A stretch of DNA of 64,000 nucleotides from Cylindrospermopsis curvispora GIHE-G1 (GTDB taxonomy: Bacteria; Cyanobacteriota; Cyanobacteriia; Cyanobacteriales; Nostocaceae), in the NCBI RefSeq assembly GCF_014489415.1, contig NZ_CP060822.1, forward strand, positions 1,188,311 to 1,252,310, given 5' to 3'. Under the pieces are notes generated by a model that ran no database searches, was not told the DNA's origin, and was given only the letters and a program-made list of their open reading frames with translations. Below, piece after piece: positions 21,506-28,635 of this stretch. The position numbers and the translations under genes are program-made. The stretch's first letter is position 1; each line of letters starts with the position of its first letter.

Positions 21506-22771
21506 ATGGTAATTACAAAAAGTAGACTTGTTCTAGGTGCTACAGCTGTGGCTGTTTCTACAATTGCGGTCGCTGGTCTTGGTATTCACTGCCGTGGTCA
21601 GGCCTTGTTTCAGTCAAGTCCCAAGGAACTGATAGATGAGGTTTGGCAAATTGTAAACCGCCAATATGTTGACGGTAGTTTTAATCAGGTCAATTGGCAA
21701 GCTGTTCGTCAAGAGTACTTAAGCAAGTCCTACGGTGATAAACAGACAGCCTATAAGTCAATTCGCGAAATGCTCAAACGGTTAGGAGACCCCTACACTC
21801 GATTTATGGACCCGGATGAGTTTAAAAATATGCAAGTTGATACATCCGGTGAGCTAACAGGTATTGGCATAACTATCAGTCAAGACGAAAAAACTAAACA
21901 ACTAGTTGTGATTGCTCCTATTGAAGATACACCAGCATTTAAGGTGGGTATCTTAGCAAGAGATGTAATTTTAGAGATTAATGGTAAAACCACTCAGGGT
22001 ATGGATACCAATCGGGCCGTCTCTTTAATTCGCGGCGAACCGGGAACAAAGGTCAGATTGAAAATCTCGCGAAATGGAAAGACTAAAATATTTGATATTA
22101 CTAGGGCCAGAATTGAAATTCACCCGGTTAAATTTTCTCAAAAACAAACCCCAGCAGGTAATATTGGTTATATTCGCCTCAATCAATTTAGTGCCAATGC
22201 TAGCAAGGAAATGAGAGGTGCTATTGAAAATTTAGAAGCTAGTCTGGTTGATGGCTATATATTAGACTTACGAGGTAATCCGGGTGGACTCCTATATACA
22301 AGTATAGACATTGCTCGCATGTGGTTAGATAAGGGAACTATTGTATCTACTATTGACCGACAGGGGGAAAAGCAACGAGAAGCAGCTAGAGATCGGGCCT
22401 TAACTGATAAACCTTTAGTTGTATTGGTAGATAAAGGATCCGCCAGTGCTAGTGAAATTCTTTCTGGGGCCCTACAAGATAATAAACGGGCAATGGTGGT
22501 AGGTACACAAACCTTCGGCAAAGGTTTAGTTCAATCAGTCCGTCCTTTACGGGATGGGTCGGGACTAGCAGTTACTATTGCTAAGTACCATACCCCCGCT
22601 GGTAGAGATATTAATAAGCATGGTATTGATCCCGATGTCGTTGTGGATTTAACCGATGCCCAAAGACAAAATTTGTGGGTGAAGGAACGGGAAAAGCTGG
22701 CAACCTTGGAAGATCCCCAATTTGCTAAAGCATTAGACATTTTGGGCAAGGAAATAGCCAAAAATCCCTAG
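21506..22771 (+). CDS. Carboxyl-terminal processing protease (S41, PDZ)
   Basis: 421 residues from ATG 21506; an in-frame ATG at 21437 would add 23 residues. An N-terminal hydrophobic segment (LVLGATAVAVSTIAVAGLGI) acts as signal/anchor. The PDZ domain is around TGIGITISQDEKTKQLVVIA to VRLKISRNG. The S41 protease domain carries LDLRGNPGG, the nucleophile motif KGSASASEIL and the catalytic Lys in QTFGKG ~25 residues later (Ser-Lys dyad). Cyanobacterial CtpA trims the D1 precursor of photosystem II; CtpB/CtpC paralogues exist and I cannot assign which this is. Confidence 0.9.
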   Translation: MVITKSRLVLGATAVAVSTIAVAGLGIHCRGQALFQSSPKELIDEVWQIVNRQYVDGSFNQVNWQAVRQEYLSKSYGDKQTAYKSIREMLKRLGDPYTRFMDPDEFKNMQVDTSGELTGIGITISQDEKTKQLVVIAPIEDTPAFKVGILARDVILEINGKTTQGMDTNRAVSLIRGEPGTKVRLKISRNGKTKIFDITRARIEIHPVKFSQKQTPAGNIGYIRLNQFSANASKEMRGAIENLEASLVDGYILDLRGNPGGLLYTSIDIARMWLDKGTIVSTIDRQGEKQREAARDRALTDKPLVVLVDKGSASASEILSGALQDNKRAMVVGTQTFGKGLVQSVRPLRDGSGLAVTIAKYHTPAGRDINKHGIDPDVVVDLTDAQRQNLWVKEREKLATLEDPQFAKALDILGKEIAKNP

Positions 22772-22826
22772 CAATAGACAAAAGTAGGAGGAGGGCAACT
22801 TCCCCCCCACAATTTTCTAGCTACAC

Positions 22827-23093
22827 TTAACCTCTAGACACTCGGTTTTCAAATTCCTGGCGAGTGCTTTCAACTACGCTCAAGGCAGATTCATAAATTT
22901 CCTCATGATCTTGTTTCAGCCATCCTAAAAGATTAGCCAGTTGAGCATTGCGCAGGTCTAGATCAGCCTGAAAAATTATCGATGCTGCCATGGCCTCAGC
23001 ATACTCACGCTTGTGCCCTTGAGCTTCTATAGCACTTGCAAGAGCAGCCAGGGCTTGTTTGGTTACAGAAGCTGGATTATTTTCTATAGACAT
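22827..23093 (-). CDS. Small conserved-looking hypothetical protein
   Basis: 88 residues from ATG 23093 (MSIENNPASVTKQAL); the longer ORF upstream lacks a plausible start. It is all-helical, with an Ala-rich first half (QALAALASAIEAQG) and an acidic second half (LLGWLKQDHEEIYESALSVVES), soluble and cytoplasmic. I do not recognise a named family. It converges with the protease gene. Confidence 0.6.
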   Translation of the reverse strand: MSIENNPASVTKQALAALASAIEAQGHKREYAEAMAASIIFQADLDLRNAQLANLLGWLKQDHEEIYESALSVVESTRQEFENRVSRG

Positions 23094-23235
23094 GGTTTTA
23101 ATTGTAGTTGGATTGGCAAAATTATACTCGGAGATTGGGTAACTGGGAATTAGCATCTTTTATTAAGGAAATGTAAATTATTGTAAATACTTAACAGGTT
23201 ATAAAGATTTAATTTATACATTTTTTCTTGTGTGA

Positions 23236-23361
23236 AGCAGGATTTATTTTGATCTTACGCCTTTACAACAACTCAATTTCTTACCGGGATTTGAGCAGGT
23301 TACACTCGGTACACAACAATCTAACATCGGCAAGCCATTAGGAGAATTATTACTGGAGTGA
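23236..23361 (+). pseudogene. Possible gene remnant (no start codon)
   Basis: A 41-codon open frame between stops reads like real protein (DLTPLQQLNFLPGFEQVTLG, then QQSNIGKPLGELLLE) but has no ATG/GTG start and begins right after a TGA. Family not recognised. It may be the tail of a decayed gene upstream of the gvp cluster. Chance coding-like sequence cannot be excluded. Confidence 0.3.
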
Positions 23362-23843
23362 ATATTGAGATTTATAAATTTCCAATTTTTCCGTTTAAAT
23401 ATGATAAATTTTACCAAGTGTATAACTTGCGTATTCCGTTTTTGTATCAAAATACTTGAAAGACTTTCTATGTAACAAAACTGGTTTATGTCTTAAATTT
23501 ATACCTTACTAGAAATTATATTGAAACTGAAGTGTTTATTGGCATTACTATATTGGGACTAAAACTGTATTTATACATAAAAAAAGAATAAAACCTTACC
23601 ATTTCATTTTCTAATCATTTTCTTATACGAGTAACTATTACAAATATTGTAATTAAGTAATTACCGATAAAAATATGGAGTGATTATAGATCCTATTGTA
23701 AAGTTTTTTATTTTTATATTGGAAACGCTTTACAAACTAAATGATAAGTGGTATTTATATCTATGGTGGACTACAAACACAATCTCGCGGATTAAGACCG
23801 GCTCTGGATAAGCATTTCGAGAGACTGTATTATCCAGCAATTT

Positions 23844-23890
23844 CCAGGGTTATCCTGTTGGCATGATCTATCATGTAGATTATACCCTGG
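23844..23890 (+). promoter_or_regulatory. Composite inverted repeat upstream of gvpA1
   Basis: Outer stem CCAGGGT/ACCCTGG (7 bp) with an inner palindrome CATGATCTATCATG, ending ~68 bp before the first gvpA start. It could be a regulator binding site, a cruciform or a leader RNA structure for the operon. Function is inferred from position only. Confidence 0.45.
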
Positions 23891-23958
23891 GCATATTATT
23901 CCGTGTGGTTGTTAGAGTCCAGTTCGTTTAACAACAATGAGTTAAAAGGTGCAAAACA

Positions 23959-24174
23959 ATGGCAGTTGAAAAAACCAACTCTTCCTCCAGCTTGGCAGAA
24001 GTAATCGACAGAATCCTAGACAAAGGTATCGTAGTAGATGCTTGGGTTCGTGTTTCCTTGGTAGGTATCGAACTATTAGCAGTTGAAGCTCGTATCGTTA
24101 TCGCTTCCGTAGAAACCTACTTGAAGTATGCAGAAGCAGTAGGGTTAACCCAATCCGCAGCTGTACCTGCTTAA
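23959..24174 (+). CDS. gvpA: Gas vesicle major structural protein GvpA, copy 1
   Basis: 71 residues, the standard GvpA length and sequence ([20 protein letters not shown], then [20 protein letters not shown]). GvpA is the small amphipathic alpha-beta-beta-alpha protein whose ribs build the gas-permeable, water-excluding vesicle wall that gives buoyancy. The start is set by an AAAGG site 9 bp upstream. Copy 1 differs from copies 2-4 at several silent positions but not in protein. A two-codon frame ATG AGT TAA precedes the ribosome site. Confidence 0.98.
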   Translation: MAVEKTNSSSSLAEVIDRILDKGIVVDAWVRVSLVGIELLAVEARIVIASVETYLKYAEAVGLTQSAAVPA

Positions 24175-24203
24175 TTTTTTTGATTTGAAATTTTACTTGC
24201 TAA

Positions 24204-24228
24204 GGCAGAGCAGCGAGTTTGTTCTGCC
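24204..24228 (+). terminator. Hairpin behind gvpA copy 1 (also behind copies 2 and 3)
   Basis: GGCAGAGCA / TGTTCTGCC (9-bp stem with one G-U) in the intergenic part of the 312-bp unit; equivalents are at 24516-24540 and 24828-24852. No T tract follows, so it is more likely a transcript-stabilising or processing hairpin than a full terminator. It is absent behind copy 4. Confidence 0.5.
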
Positions 24229-24270
24229 CAGTGGTTCCAGAAAACAACAATGAGTTAAAGGTGCAAAACA

Positions 24271-24486
24271 ATGGCAGTTGAAAAAACCAATTCTTCCTCC
24301 AGCTTGGCAGAAGTAATCGACAGAATCCTAGACAAAGGTATCGTAGTAGATGCTTGGGTTCGTGTTTCCTTAGTAGGTATTGAACTATTGGCGGTTGAAG
24401 CTCGTATCGTTATCGCTTCCGTAGAAACCTACTTGAAGTATGCAGAAGCAGTAGGATTGACCCAATCCGCAGCTGTACCTGCTTAA
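24271..24486 (+). CDS. gvpA: Gas vesicle major structural protein GvpA, copy 2
   Basis: 71 residues, identical in protein to copy 1. DNA differs from copy 1 at silent sites (for example TTA/GGT ATT GAA and TTG GCG GTT) but nearly equals copies 3 and 4. It shares the same leader with AAAGG ribosome site. Extra copies presumably raise the dose of the wall protein, the most abundant vesicle component. Confidence 0.98.
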   Translation: MAVEKTNSSSSLAEVIDRILDKGIVVDAWVRVSLVGIELLAVEARIVIASVETYLKYAEAVGLTQSAAVPA

Positions 24487-24582
24487 TTTTTTTGATTTGA
24501 AATTTTATTTGCTAAGGCAGAGCAACGAGTTTGTTCTGCCCAGTGGTCCCAGAAAACAACAATGAGTTAAAGGTGCAAAACA

Positions 24583-24798
24583 ATGGCAGTTGAAAAAACT
24601 AATTCTTCCTCCAGCTTGGCAGAAGTAATCGACAGAATCCTAGACAAAGGTATCGTAGTAGATGCTTGGGTTCGTGTTTCCTTAGTAGGTATTGAACTAT
24701 TGGCGGTTGAAGCTCGTATCGTTATCGCTTCCGTAGAAACCTACTTGAAGTATGCAGAAGCAGTAGGATTGACCCAATCCGCAGCTGTACCTGCTTAA
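24583..24798 (+). CDS. gvpA: Gas vesicle major structural protein GvpA, copy 3
   Basis: 71 residues, identical in protein to the other copies and almost identical in DNA to copies 2 and 4 (one silent change seen near codon 6, ACT for ACC). Same leader and downstream hairpin as copy 2. Confidence 0.98.
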   Translation: MAVEKTNSSSSLAEVIDRILDKGIVVDAWVRVSLVGIELLAVEARIVIASVETYLKYAEAVGLTQSAAVPA

Positions 24799-24894
24799 TT
24801 TTTTTGATTTGAAATTTTATTTGCTAAGGCAGAGCAACGAGTTTGTTCTGCCCAGTGGTCCCAGAAAACAACAATGAGTTAAAGGTGCAAAACA

Positions 24895-25110
24895 ATGGCA
24901 GTTGAAAAAACCAATTCTTCCTCCAGCTTGGCAGAAGTAATCGACAGAATCCTAGACAAAGGTATCGTAGTAGATGCTTGGGTTCGTGTTTCCTTAGTAG
25001 GTATTGAACTATTGGCGGTTGAAGCTCGTATCGTTATCGCTTCCGTAGAAACCTACTTGAAGTATGCAGAAGCAGTAGGATTGACCCAGTCCGCAGCTGT
25101 ACCTGCTTAA
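24895..25110 (+). CDS. gvpA: Gas vesicle major structural protein GvpA, copy 4
   Basis: 71 residues, identical in protein to copies 1-3. The downstream sequence diverges immediately after the stop (TTTTTTTATGAGACTACGGC). The array's spacer hairpin is replaced by a longer stem-loop at 25146-25184 ahead of gvpC. Confidence 0.98.
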   Translation: MAVEKTNSSSSLAEVIDRILDKGIVVDAWVRVSLVGIELLAVEARIVIASVETYLKYAEAVGLTQSAAVPA

Positions 25111-25145
25111 TTTTTTTATGAGACTACGGCAATAACCAAGTGGTA

Positions 25146-25184
25146 AGAAGTTCACTAGATCTGTTTTAATCTGGTGAATCTTCT
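25146..25184 (+). terminator. Long stem-loop between gvpA4 and gvpC (attenuator candidate)
   Basis: AGAAG-TTCACTAGAT pairs with ATCTGGTGAA-TCTTCT: about 15 pairs with one bulge and a short CTGTTTTA loop. There is no strong T tract after it, so partial termination or 3'-end protection of the gvpA message is likely. In other cyanobacteria gvpA-only transcripts greatly exceed gvpA-gvpC read-through, which such a structure would explain. Confidence 0.6.
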
Positions 25185-25215
25185 CCCATTGATGTTGATA
25201 TTTGAGGAGGACTTC

Positions 25216-25878
25216 ATGGTCGCTTTGTTGCAAAAAATCCGACTGGAAAATCAGTCAATATTTCAAGAGGTCAACGATTTTCTTTCCACAAGGAAAAGTA
25301 ATAGACTTGCGCAAGCTCAGAAGCAAGCCGAGGATTTAAGCCAATTTCGCCAACAACTAGAGCAAGAAATTGATCAGTTCTTAGCAAAAACCGCTCAAGC
25401 TCGTCAAGCTCAAGCTCAGGCTCAGTCTCAAGAATTACATCAGTTCCGCTCCCAGCTAGAGCAAGAAACCAATGAGTTTTTGACAAAGACCACTCAAGCT
25501 CGCCATGCTCAAGCTCAAAATCAAGCAGCGGCTTTGGATGCTTTCCATAAAGAATTGGAGCAAAGAACAGAAGTGTTTCTAGCAAATACAGCGAAGGCTC
25601 GCATTGCCCAAGCTCAGAAACAGGCAGCGGAATTAAGCGCGTTCCACAAAGAACTAGAGCAAAAAACTAGTGCTTTCTTAGCAGATACAGCGAAAGTTCG
25701 TATTGAAGAAGCTCAAAAGCAAGCAGCCGAGTTAAGTGCTTTCCACAAAGAACTAGAGCAAAAGACTAGTGCTTTCTTGACAGCTACAACTAGTGACCGC
25801 GCTGCCAAAGCAGCTGCCCAAAAAGAGGCACTGCGTCAGTTCCGCCAAGATCTATTTTTGAGTGTTATTGGTGTGTAA
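25216..25878 (+). CDS. gvpC: Gas vesicle outer reinforcing protein GvpC
   Basis: 220 residues from ATG 25216, set by a GAGGAGG site 5 bp upstream. After an ~22-residue N-terminus there are five consecutive 33-residue repeats, each beginning FL and containing a QAQ...FHKELEQ-type core. Units 3-5 are the most alike. A partial sixth unit and the tail FRQDLFLSVIGV follow. GvpC wraps the outside of the GvpA shell and stiffens it; repeat number affects collapse pressure and vesicle width. Five repeats is also the count in Anabaena flos-aquae. Confidence 0.96.
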   Translation: MVALLQKIRLENQSIFQEVNDFLSTRKSNRLAQAQKQAEDLSQFRQQLEQEIDQFLAKTAQARQAQAQAQSQELHQFRSQLEQETNEFLTKTTQARHAQAQNQAAALDAFHKELEQRTEVFLANTAKARIAQAQKQAAELSAFHKELEQKTSAFLADTAKVRIEEAQKQAAELSAFHKELEQKTSAFLTATTSDRAAKAAAQKEALRQFRQDLFLSVIGV

Positions 25879-26185
25879 GGCGCTAATTGATCAGGCAAAA
25901 TCTTTGATTTGCCTCCGAATCATCTGCATGCTATTCTAGCAAAACGAAGGCCTCCTAGAGCAACAGTTTTCGAACTGAAGATAGGAGGCACTAAACATAT
26001 AACAATGAGTTTTAAAGTGCAGTTCTGATGCAGTCGTCCGCACTAGAGTCTAAAGACTGTCGGCCATGGTCTGACAGCAACACGGACCCAGGGGGACTCC
26101 TTCAAACTAACCTTGATCCCGCACCTTGATCTCAAACCTAGCATATTTTTTTAGCTAATCTCATTTCCTTACAATTTGTAACCTT
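25879..26185. other. gvpC-gvpN spacer with hairpin and decayed gvpA leader
   Basis: 307 bp without a gene. It holds a large stem-loop (25950-25989), then AACAATGAGTTTTAAAGTGCA (26001-26021), a degenerate copy of the gvpA leader followed by ATGCAGTCG resembling the GvpA start, then a small stem CTGTC/GACAG (26056-26076). A further ~100 bp lead to gvpN. Confidence 0.6.
25950..25989 (+). terminator. Stem-loop with UUCG tetraloop after gvpC
   Basis: Outer stem GCCTCCT/AGGAGGC (25950-25956 / 25983-25989) and apical stem CAGTT-TTCG-AACTG, a very stable UUCG-capped hairpin. No T tract follows. It may end or protect the gvpA-gvpC transcript and limit read-through to gvpN. Confidence 0.6.
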
Positions 26186-27367
26186 ATGGCTGTCAGCAAC
26201 ATTAACAATCAGAAAAGAGCAATTCTTCGGGTTCGTCCAGGTCAGTTCGTGATGACACCTGCTATTGAGAAGGTGGCCTTGCGGGCTTTGCTCTATTTGA
26301 GATCTGGTTTCCCTGTGCACCTGCGTGGTCCTGCTGGTACAGGTAAAACTACTTTAGCCTTACATTTAGCTCATTGCTTAGATAGACCAGTAATGTTGCT
26401 TTTTGGGGATGATGAGTTTAAAAGTTCGGATTTAATTGGCAGTGAGTCCGGTTACACCCATAAGAAGCTTTTAGATAATTATATCCATAGCGTTGTCAAG
26501 ATTGAGGACGAATTTAGGCAAAACTGGATGGATTCTAGACTAACTTTGGCTTGTCGCGAAGGGTTCACGTTAGTCTACGATGAATTCAACCGGTCCCGCC
26601 CAGAAGTAAATAACGTGTTGCTTTCAGCCTTAGAAGAAAAAATTCTCAGTTTGCCACCCAGCAGTAACCAGCCTGAGTATCTTCATGTTAACCCTCAGTT
26701 CCGGGTTATTTTCACCTCTAATCCAGAAGAGTACTGTGGGGTCCATTCCACACAGGACGCGCTGATGGATAGATTGGTAACCATTAACATGCCAGAACCT
26801 GAGGAGCTAACTCAAACGGAAATATTGGTTCAAAAAACAAATATAGATAAACAATCTGCCAGTTTTATTGTGGATTTAGTTAGGTCATTTAGACTAGCTA
26901 CCCACGCGGAGAAAACCTCTGGATTGCGTGCTGGTTTGATGATTGCTAAGGTTTGTGCTGACAACGATATTTTGGTCGCAGCAGAAGATCCTACCTTCCG
27001 TGAGATTGCTATGGATATTCTGTTCAATCGTAGCAGCTTGCCTGTTGCAGACTGTACAGATATTTTTATGGATCTGCTGAACTTAGATGAACCAGAATTG
27101 CCCATAGAAAAAGAATTGAATGGTCATAGGACTGAAGAAGAAAATGGTCATACTGCCATACCAATTGAGGAGATTGAGGGGTTAGTTACAACCAAGGTAG
27201 TTCCCTTTGAAAAAGAAGTTTATAACTACCTCTTACAAAAAAGAAGCGAGTCCGTCAATGGGATTAAAAAATTCCTAAACTCGGAATATCACACCGCCCT
27301 CAATGCTTTGCGATCTTTAGAGCAGAAAGGTTTGGTGAGTAAAAACAAACGTATTTACACTATTTAA
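26186..27367 (+). CDS. gvpN: Gas vesicle AAA+ ATPase GvpN, with C-terminal extension
   Basis: 393 residues. MoxR-type AAA+ core: Walker [11 protein letters not shown] (~48-57), Walker [10 protein letters not shown], sensor-1 region [12 protein letters not shown], and an arginine finger region with [13 protein letters not shown]. GvpN is needed for growth of vesicles beyond small bicones. The last ~75 residues ([17 protein letters not shown] to the end) look like a small winged-helix domain ([20 protein letters not shown]) after an acidic linker. The start follows the degenerate gvpA leader by ~150 bp. Confidence 0.95.
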   Translation: MAVSNINNQKRAILRVRPGQFVMTPAIEKVALRALLYLRSGFPVHLRGPAGTGKTTLALHLAHCLDRPVMLLFGDDEFKSSDLIGSESGYTHKKLLDNYIHSVVKIEDEFRQNWMDSRLTLACREGFTLVYDEFNRSRPEVNNVLLSALEEKILSLPPSSNQPEYLHVNPQFRVIFTSNPEEYCGVHSTQDALMDRLVTINMPEPEELTQTEILVQKTNIDKQSASFIVDLVRSFRLATHAEKTSGLRAGLMIAKVCADNDILVAAEDPTFREIAMDILFNRSSLPVADCTDIFMDLLNLDEPELPIEKELNGHRTEEENGHTAIPIEEIEGLVTTKVVPFEKEVYNYLLQKRSESVNGIKKFLNSEYHTALNALRSLEQKGLVSKNKRIYTI

Positions 27368-27382
27368 CAGAGTTGATCATTT

Positions 27383-27997
27383 GTGAATTCCCCAATACTA
27401 CCAACACGTTCCCAGGTAAGCTCCGGTCAAGTTATTAAAACTTCCACCCAAGGTTCGACACTAGCGGACATTCTGGAAAGAGTTTTAGACAAGGGTATTG
27501 TTATTGCTGGCGATATTTCTGTGTCTATTGCCTCTACTGAGCTTCTACACATTCGGATTCGCTTATTAATTGCTTCCGTTGATAAAGCCAAGGAGATGGG
27601 TATTAATTGGTGGGAGGGTGATCCTTACCTCAGTAGTAAGGCTCAGGGTTTAATTGAGGAAAACAGGGAACTCAGGGGACGTTTAGCTAATTTAGAGTCA
27701 CAAATAAACCTGCTAACCTCTGATATAGCCAAAACCTCAGTTGAAAAACCAGAATTAGAGGACAATCTGAATCGTGATGATAAAACTCAGGAGCTGAGTG
27801 AGGAAATTACGCCAATATCTGTAGACCAGGAGGAACTAGAGGAATATACTATAGTATCAGAGAAACTTCCGGAAAATCTCCAAGAGAATACTGATTATAT
27901 TGGGGGTTTTAATCAACAGGATCTTGTTTCAGAAGAGACGGAAACCAGTCAACCAGACACTCAAGCTGTTGTAGTATTGGATGATGAGATTGGTTAA
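27383..27997 (+). CDS. gvpJ: Gas vesicle protein GvpJ (GvpA-like) with acidic tail
   Basis: 204 residues from GTG 27383, 15 bp after gvpN. Residues ~26-70 are a GvpA-like domain (LADILERVLDKGIVIAGDIS, then ASTELLHIRIRLLIASVDK). Then follow WWEGDPYL, a coiled-coil segment (LIEENRELRGRLANLESQI) and a ~90-residue acidic tail. GvpJ is a minor shell/nucleation component related to GvpA and GvpM. The extended tail is longer than the GvpA core alone and has no recognised motif. Confidence 0.93.
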   Translation: MNSPILPTRSQVSSGQVIKTSTQGSTLADILERVLDKGIVIAGDISVSIASTELLHIRIRLLIASVDKAKEMGINWWEGDPYLSSKAQGLIEENRELRGRLANLESQINLLTSDIAKTSVEKPELEDNLNRDDKTQELSEEITPISVDQEELEEYTIVSEKLPENLQENTDYIGGFNQQDLVSEETETSQPDTQAVVVLDDEIG

Positions 27998-28046
27998 TTG
28001 TCTACTGACCATTGTGAGTGTTTAGGTGACGTTCGTCGGTGAAACT

Positions 28047-28520
28047 ATGGAAATGGCTATCACTCCATTTGATCAGTCCCAGGACTTCTTGCCACCCGCT
28101 TCTGGTACCAAGAAGGAAGCGGGTTTGGCTCCCTTGCTATTAACGGTTTTGGAACTAGTGCGCCAATTAATGGAGGCTCAGGTAATTCGTCGTATGGAGG
28201 AGAATTGTTTGAGCGACTTGCAGTTGGAGCAAGCTGCAGAAAGTTTACAAAAACTAGAATCTCAGGTTCTCCATCTGTGTGAGGTATTTGATGTTGATCC
28301 AGCTGAATTGAATGTGAATTTGGGGGATTTTGGCACGCTCCTACCGCATAAGGGTTCCTATTATCCTGGAGAGGAGGGAACCCAACCTAGCGTGCTGGAA
28401 CTGTTGGATCGTCTTCTCAATACAGGGGTTGTTGTTGATGGGGAAGTAGATTTGGGACTGGCTAATTTAGATTTAATTCATGCCAAATTACAGCTGGTTT
28501 TAACTTCAAAACCAATTTAG
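28047..28520 (+). CDS. gvpK: Gas vesicle protein GvpK
   Basis: 157 residues from ATG 28047; GTG at 28026 or ATG at 28053 are alternatives because no ribosome site decides. It carries the GvpK pattern KEAGLAPLLLTVLELVRQLM, RRMEENCLSDLQLEQAAESL and SVLELLDRLLNTGVVVDGEV. GvpK is an accessory protein required for vesicle formation, thought to act with the F/G/L group in assembly. A 15-bp duplication covers its stop codon. Confidence 0.93.
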   Translation: MEMAITPFDQSQDFLPPASGTKKEAGLAPLLLTVLELVRQLMEAQVIRRMEENCLSDLQLEQAAESLQKLESQVLHLCEVFDVDPAELNVNLGDFGTLLPHKGSYYPGEEGTQPSVLELLDRLLNTGVVVDGEVDLGLANLDLIHAKLQLVLTSKPI

Positions 28521-28552
28521 GCAAAACCAATTTAGGCAAAACTAACTTGGCT
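28505..28552 (+). repeat. 15-bp direct repeat across the gvpK stop
   Basis: The sequence CAAAACCAATTTAGG occurs twice in direct succession, with a third diverged copy CAAAACTAACTTGG. The first copy contains the gvpK stop codon TAG. It looks like slippage duplication and does not alter the protein. Confidence 0.7.
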
Positions 28553-28635
28553 GGTTAATGATTCGGTGTTACTTAGTTATATGGTTATAAGTTAGTTATA
28601 ATCTGTTTTGAATTGAATTCCCAGGTGTAATTATT

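Larger units (their letters stand above)
23094..23958. other. Long AT-rich spacer upstream of the gas-vesicle operon
   Basis: 865 bp with no convincing gene. It contains a protein-like remnant frame (23236-23361) and a very AT-rich middle. Just before gvpA1 is a composite inverted repeat: CCAGGGT/ACCCTGG (23844-23850 / 23884-23890) enclosing CATGA-TCTA-TCATG (23862-23875). The last ~200 bp should carry the gvpA promoter, but no single -35/-10 pair stands out. Confidence 0.55.
23927..25110 (+). repeat. Fourfold tandem array of 312-bp gvpA units
   Basis: Starts of the four gvpA genes are exactly 312 bp apart (23959, 24271, 24583, 24895). Each unit has the same leader (ACAACAATGAGTTAAAGG...), an identical protein and, for units 1-3, the same 96-bp spacer with hairpin. 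Units 2-4 are nearly identical in DNA, while unit 1 carries silent differences, suggesting recent amplification or gene conversion among 2-4. Confidence 0.95.

Noticed and set aside
23244-23450. Minus-strand 68-codon ORF with a Cys-rich end (LDCCVPSVTCSNP, CCKG), like a RiPP or knottin precursor
   Set aside because: The plus strand of the same bases reads as more ordinary protein (LQQLNFLPGFEQVTLG), there is no ribosome site and no processing genes nearby, so the cysteines are probably an antisense artefact.
23959-25110. Regularly spaced repeats as a CRISPR-like array
   Set aside because: The repeat unit is 312 bp and encodes GvpA; no short repeat/spacer pattern and no cas genes in the window.
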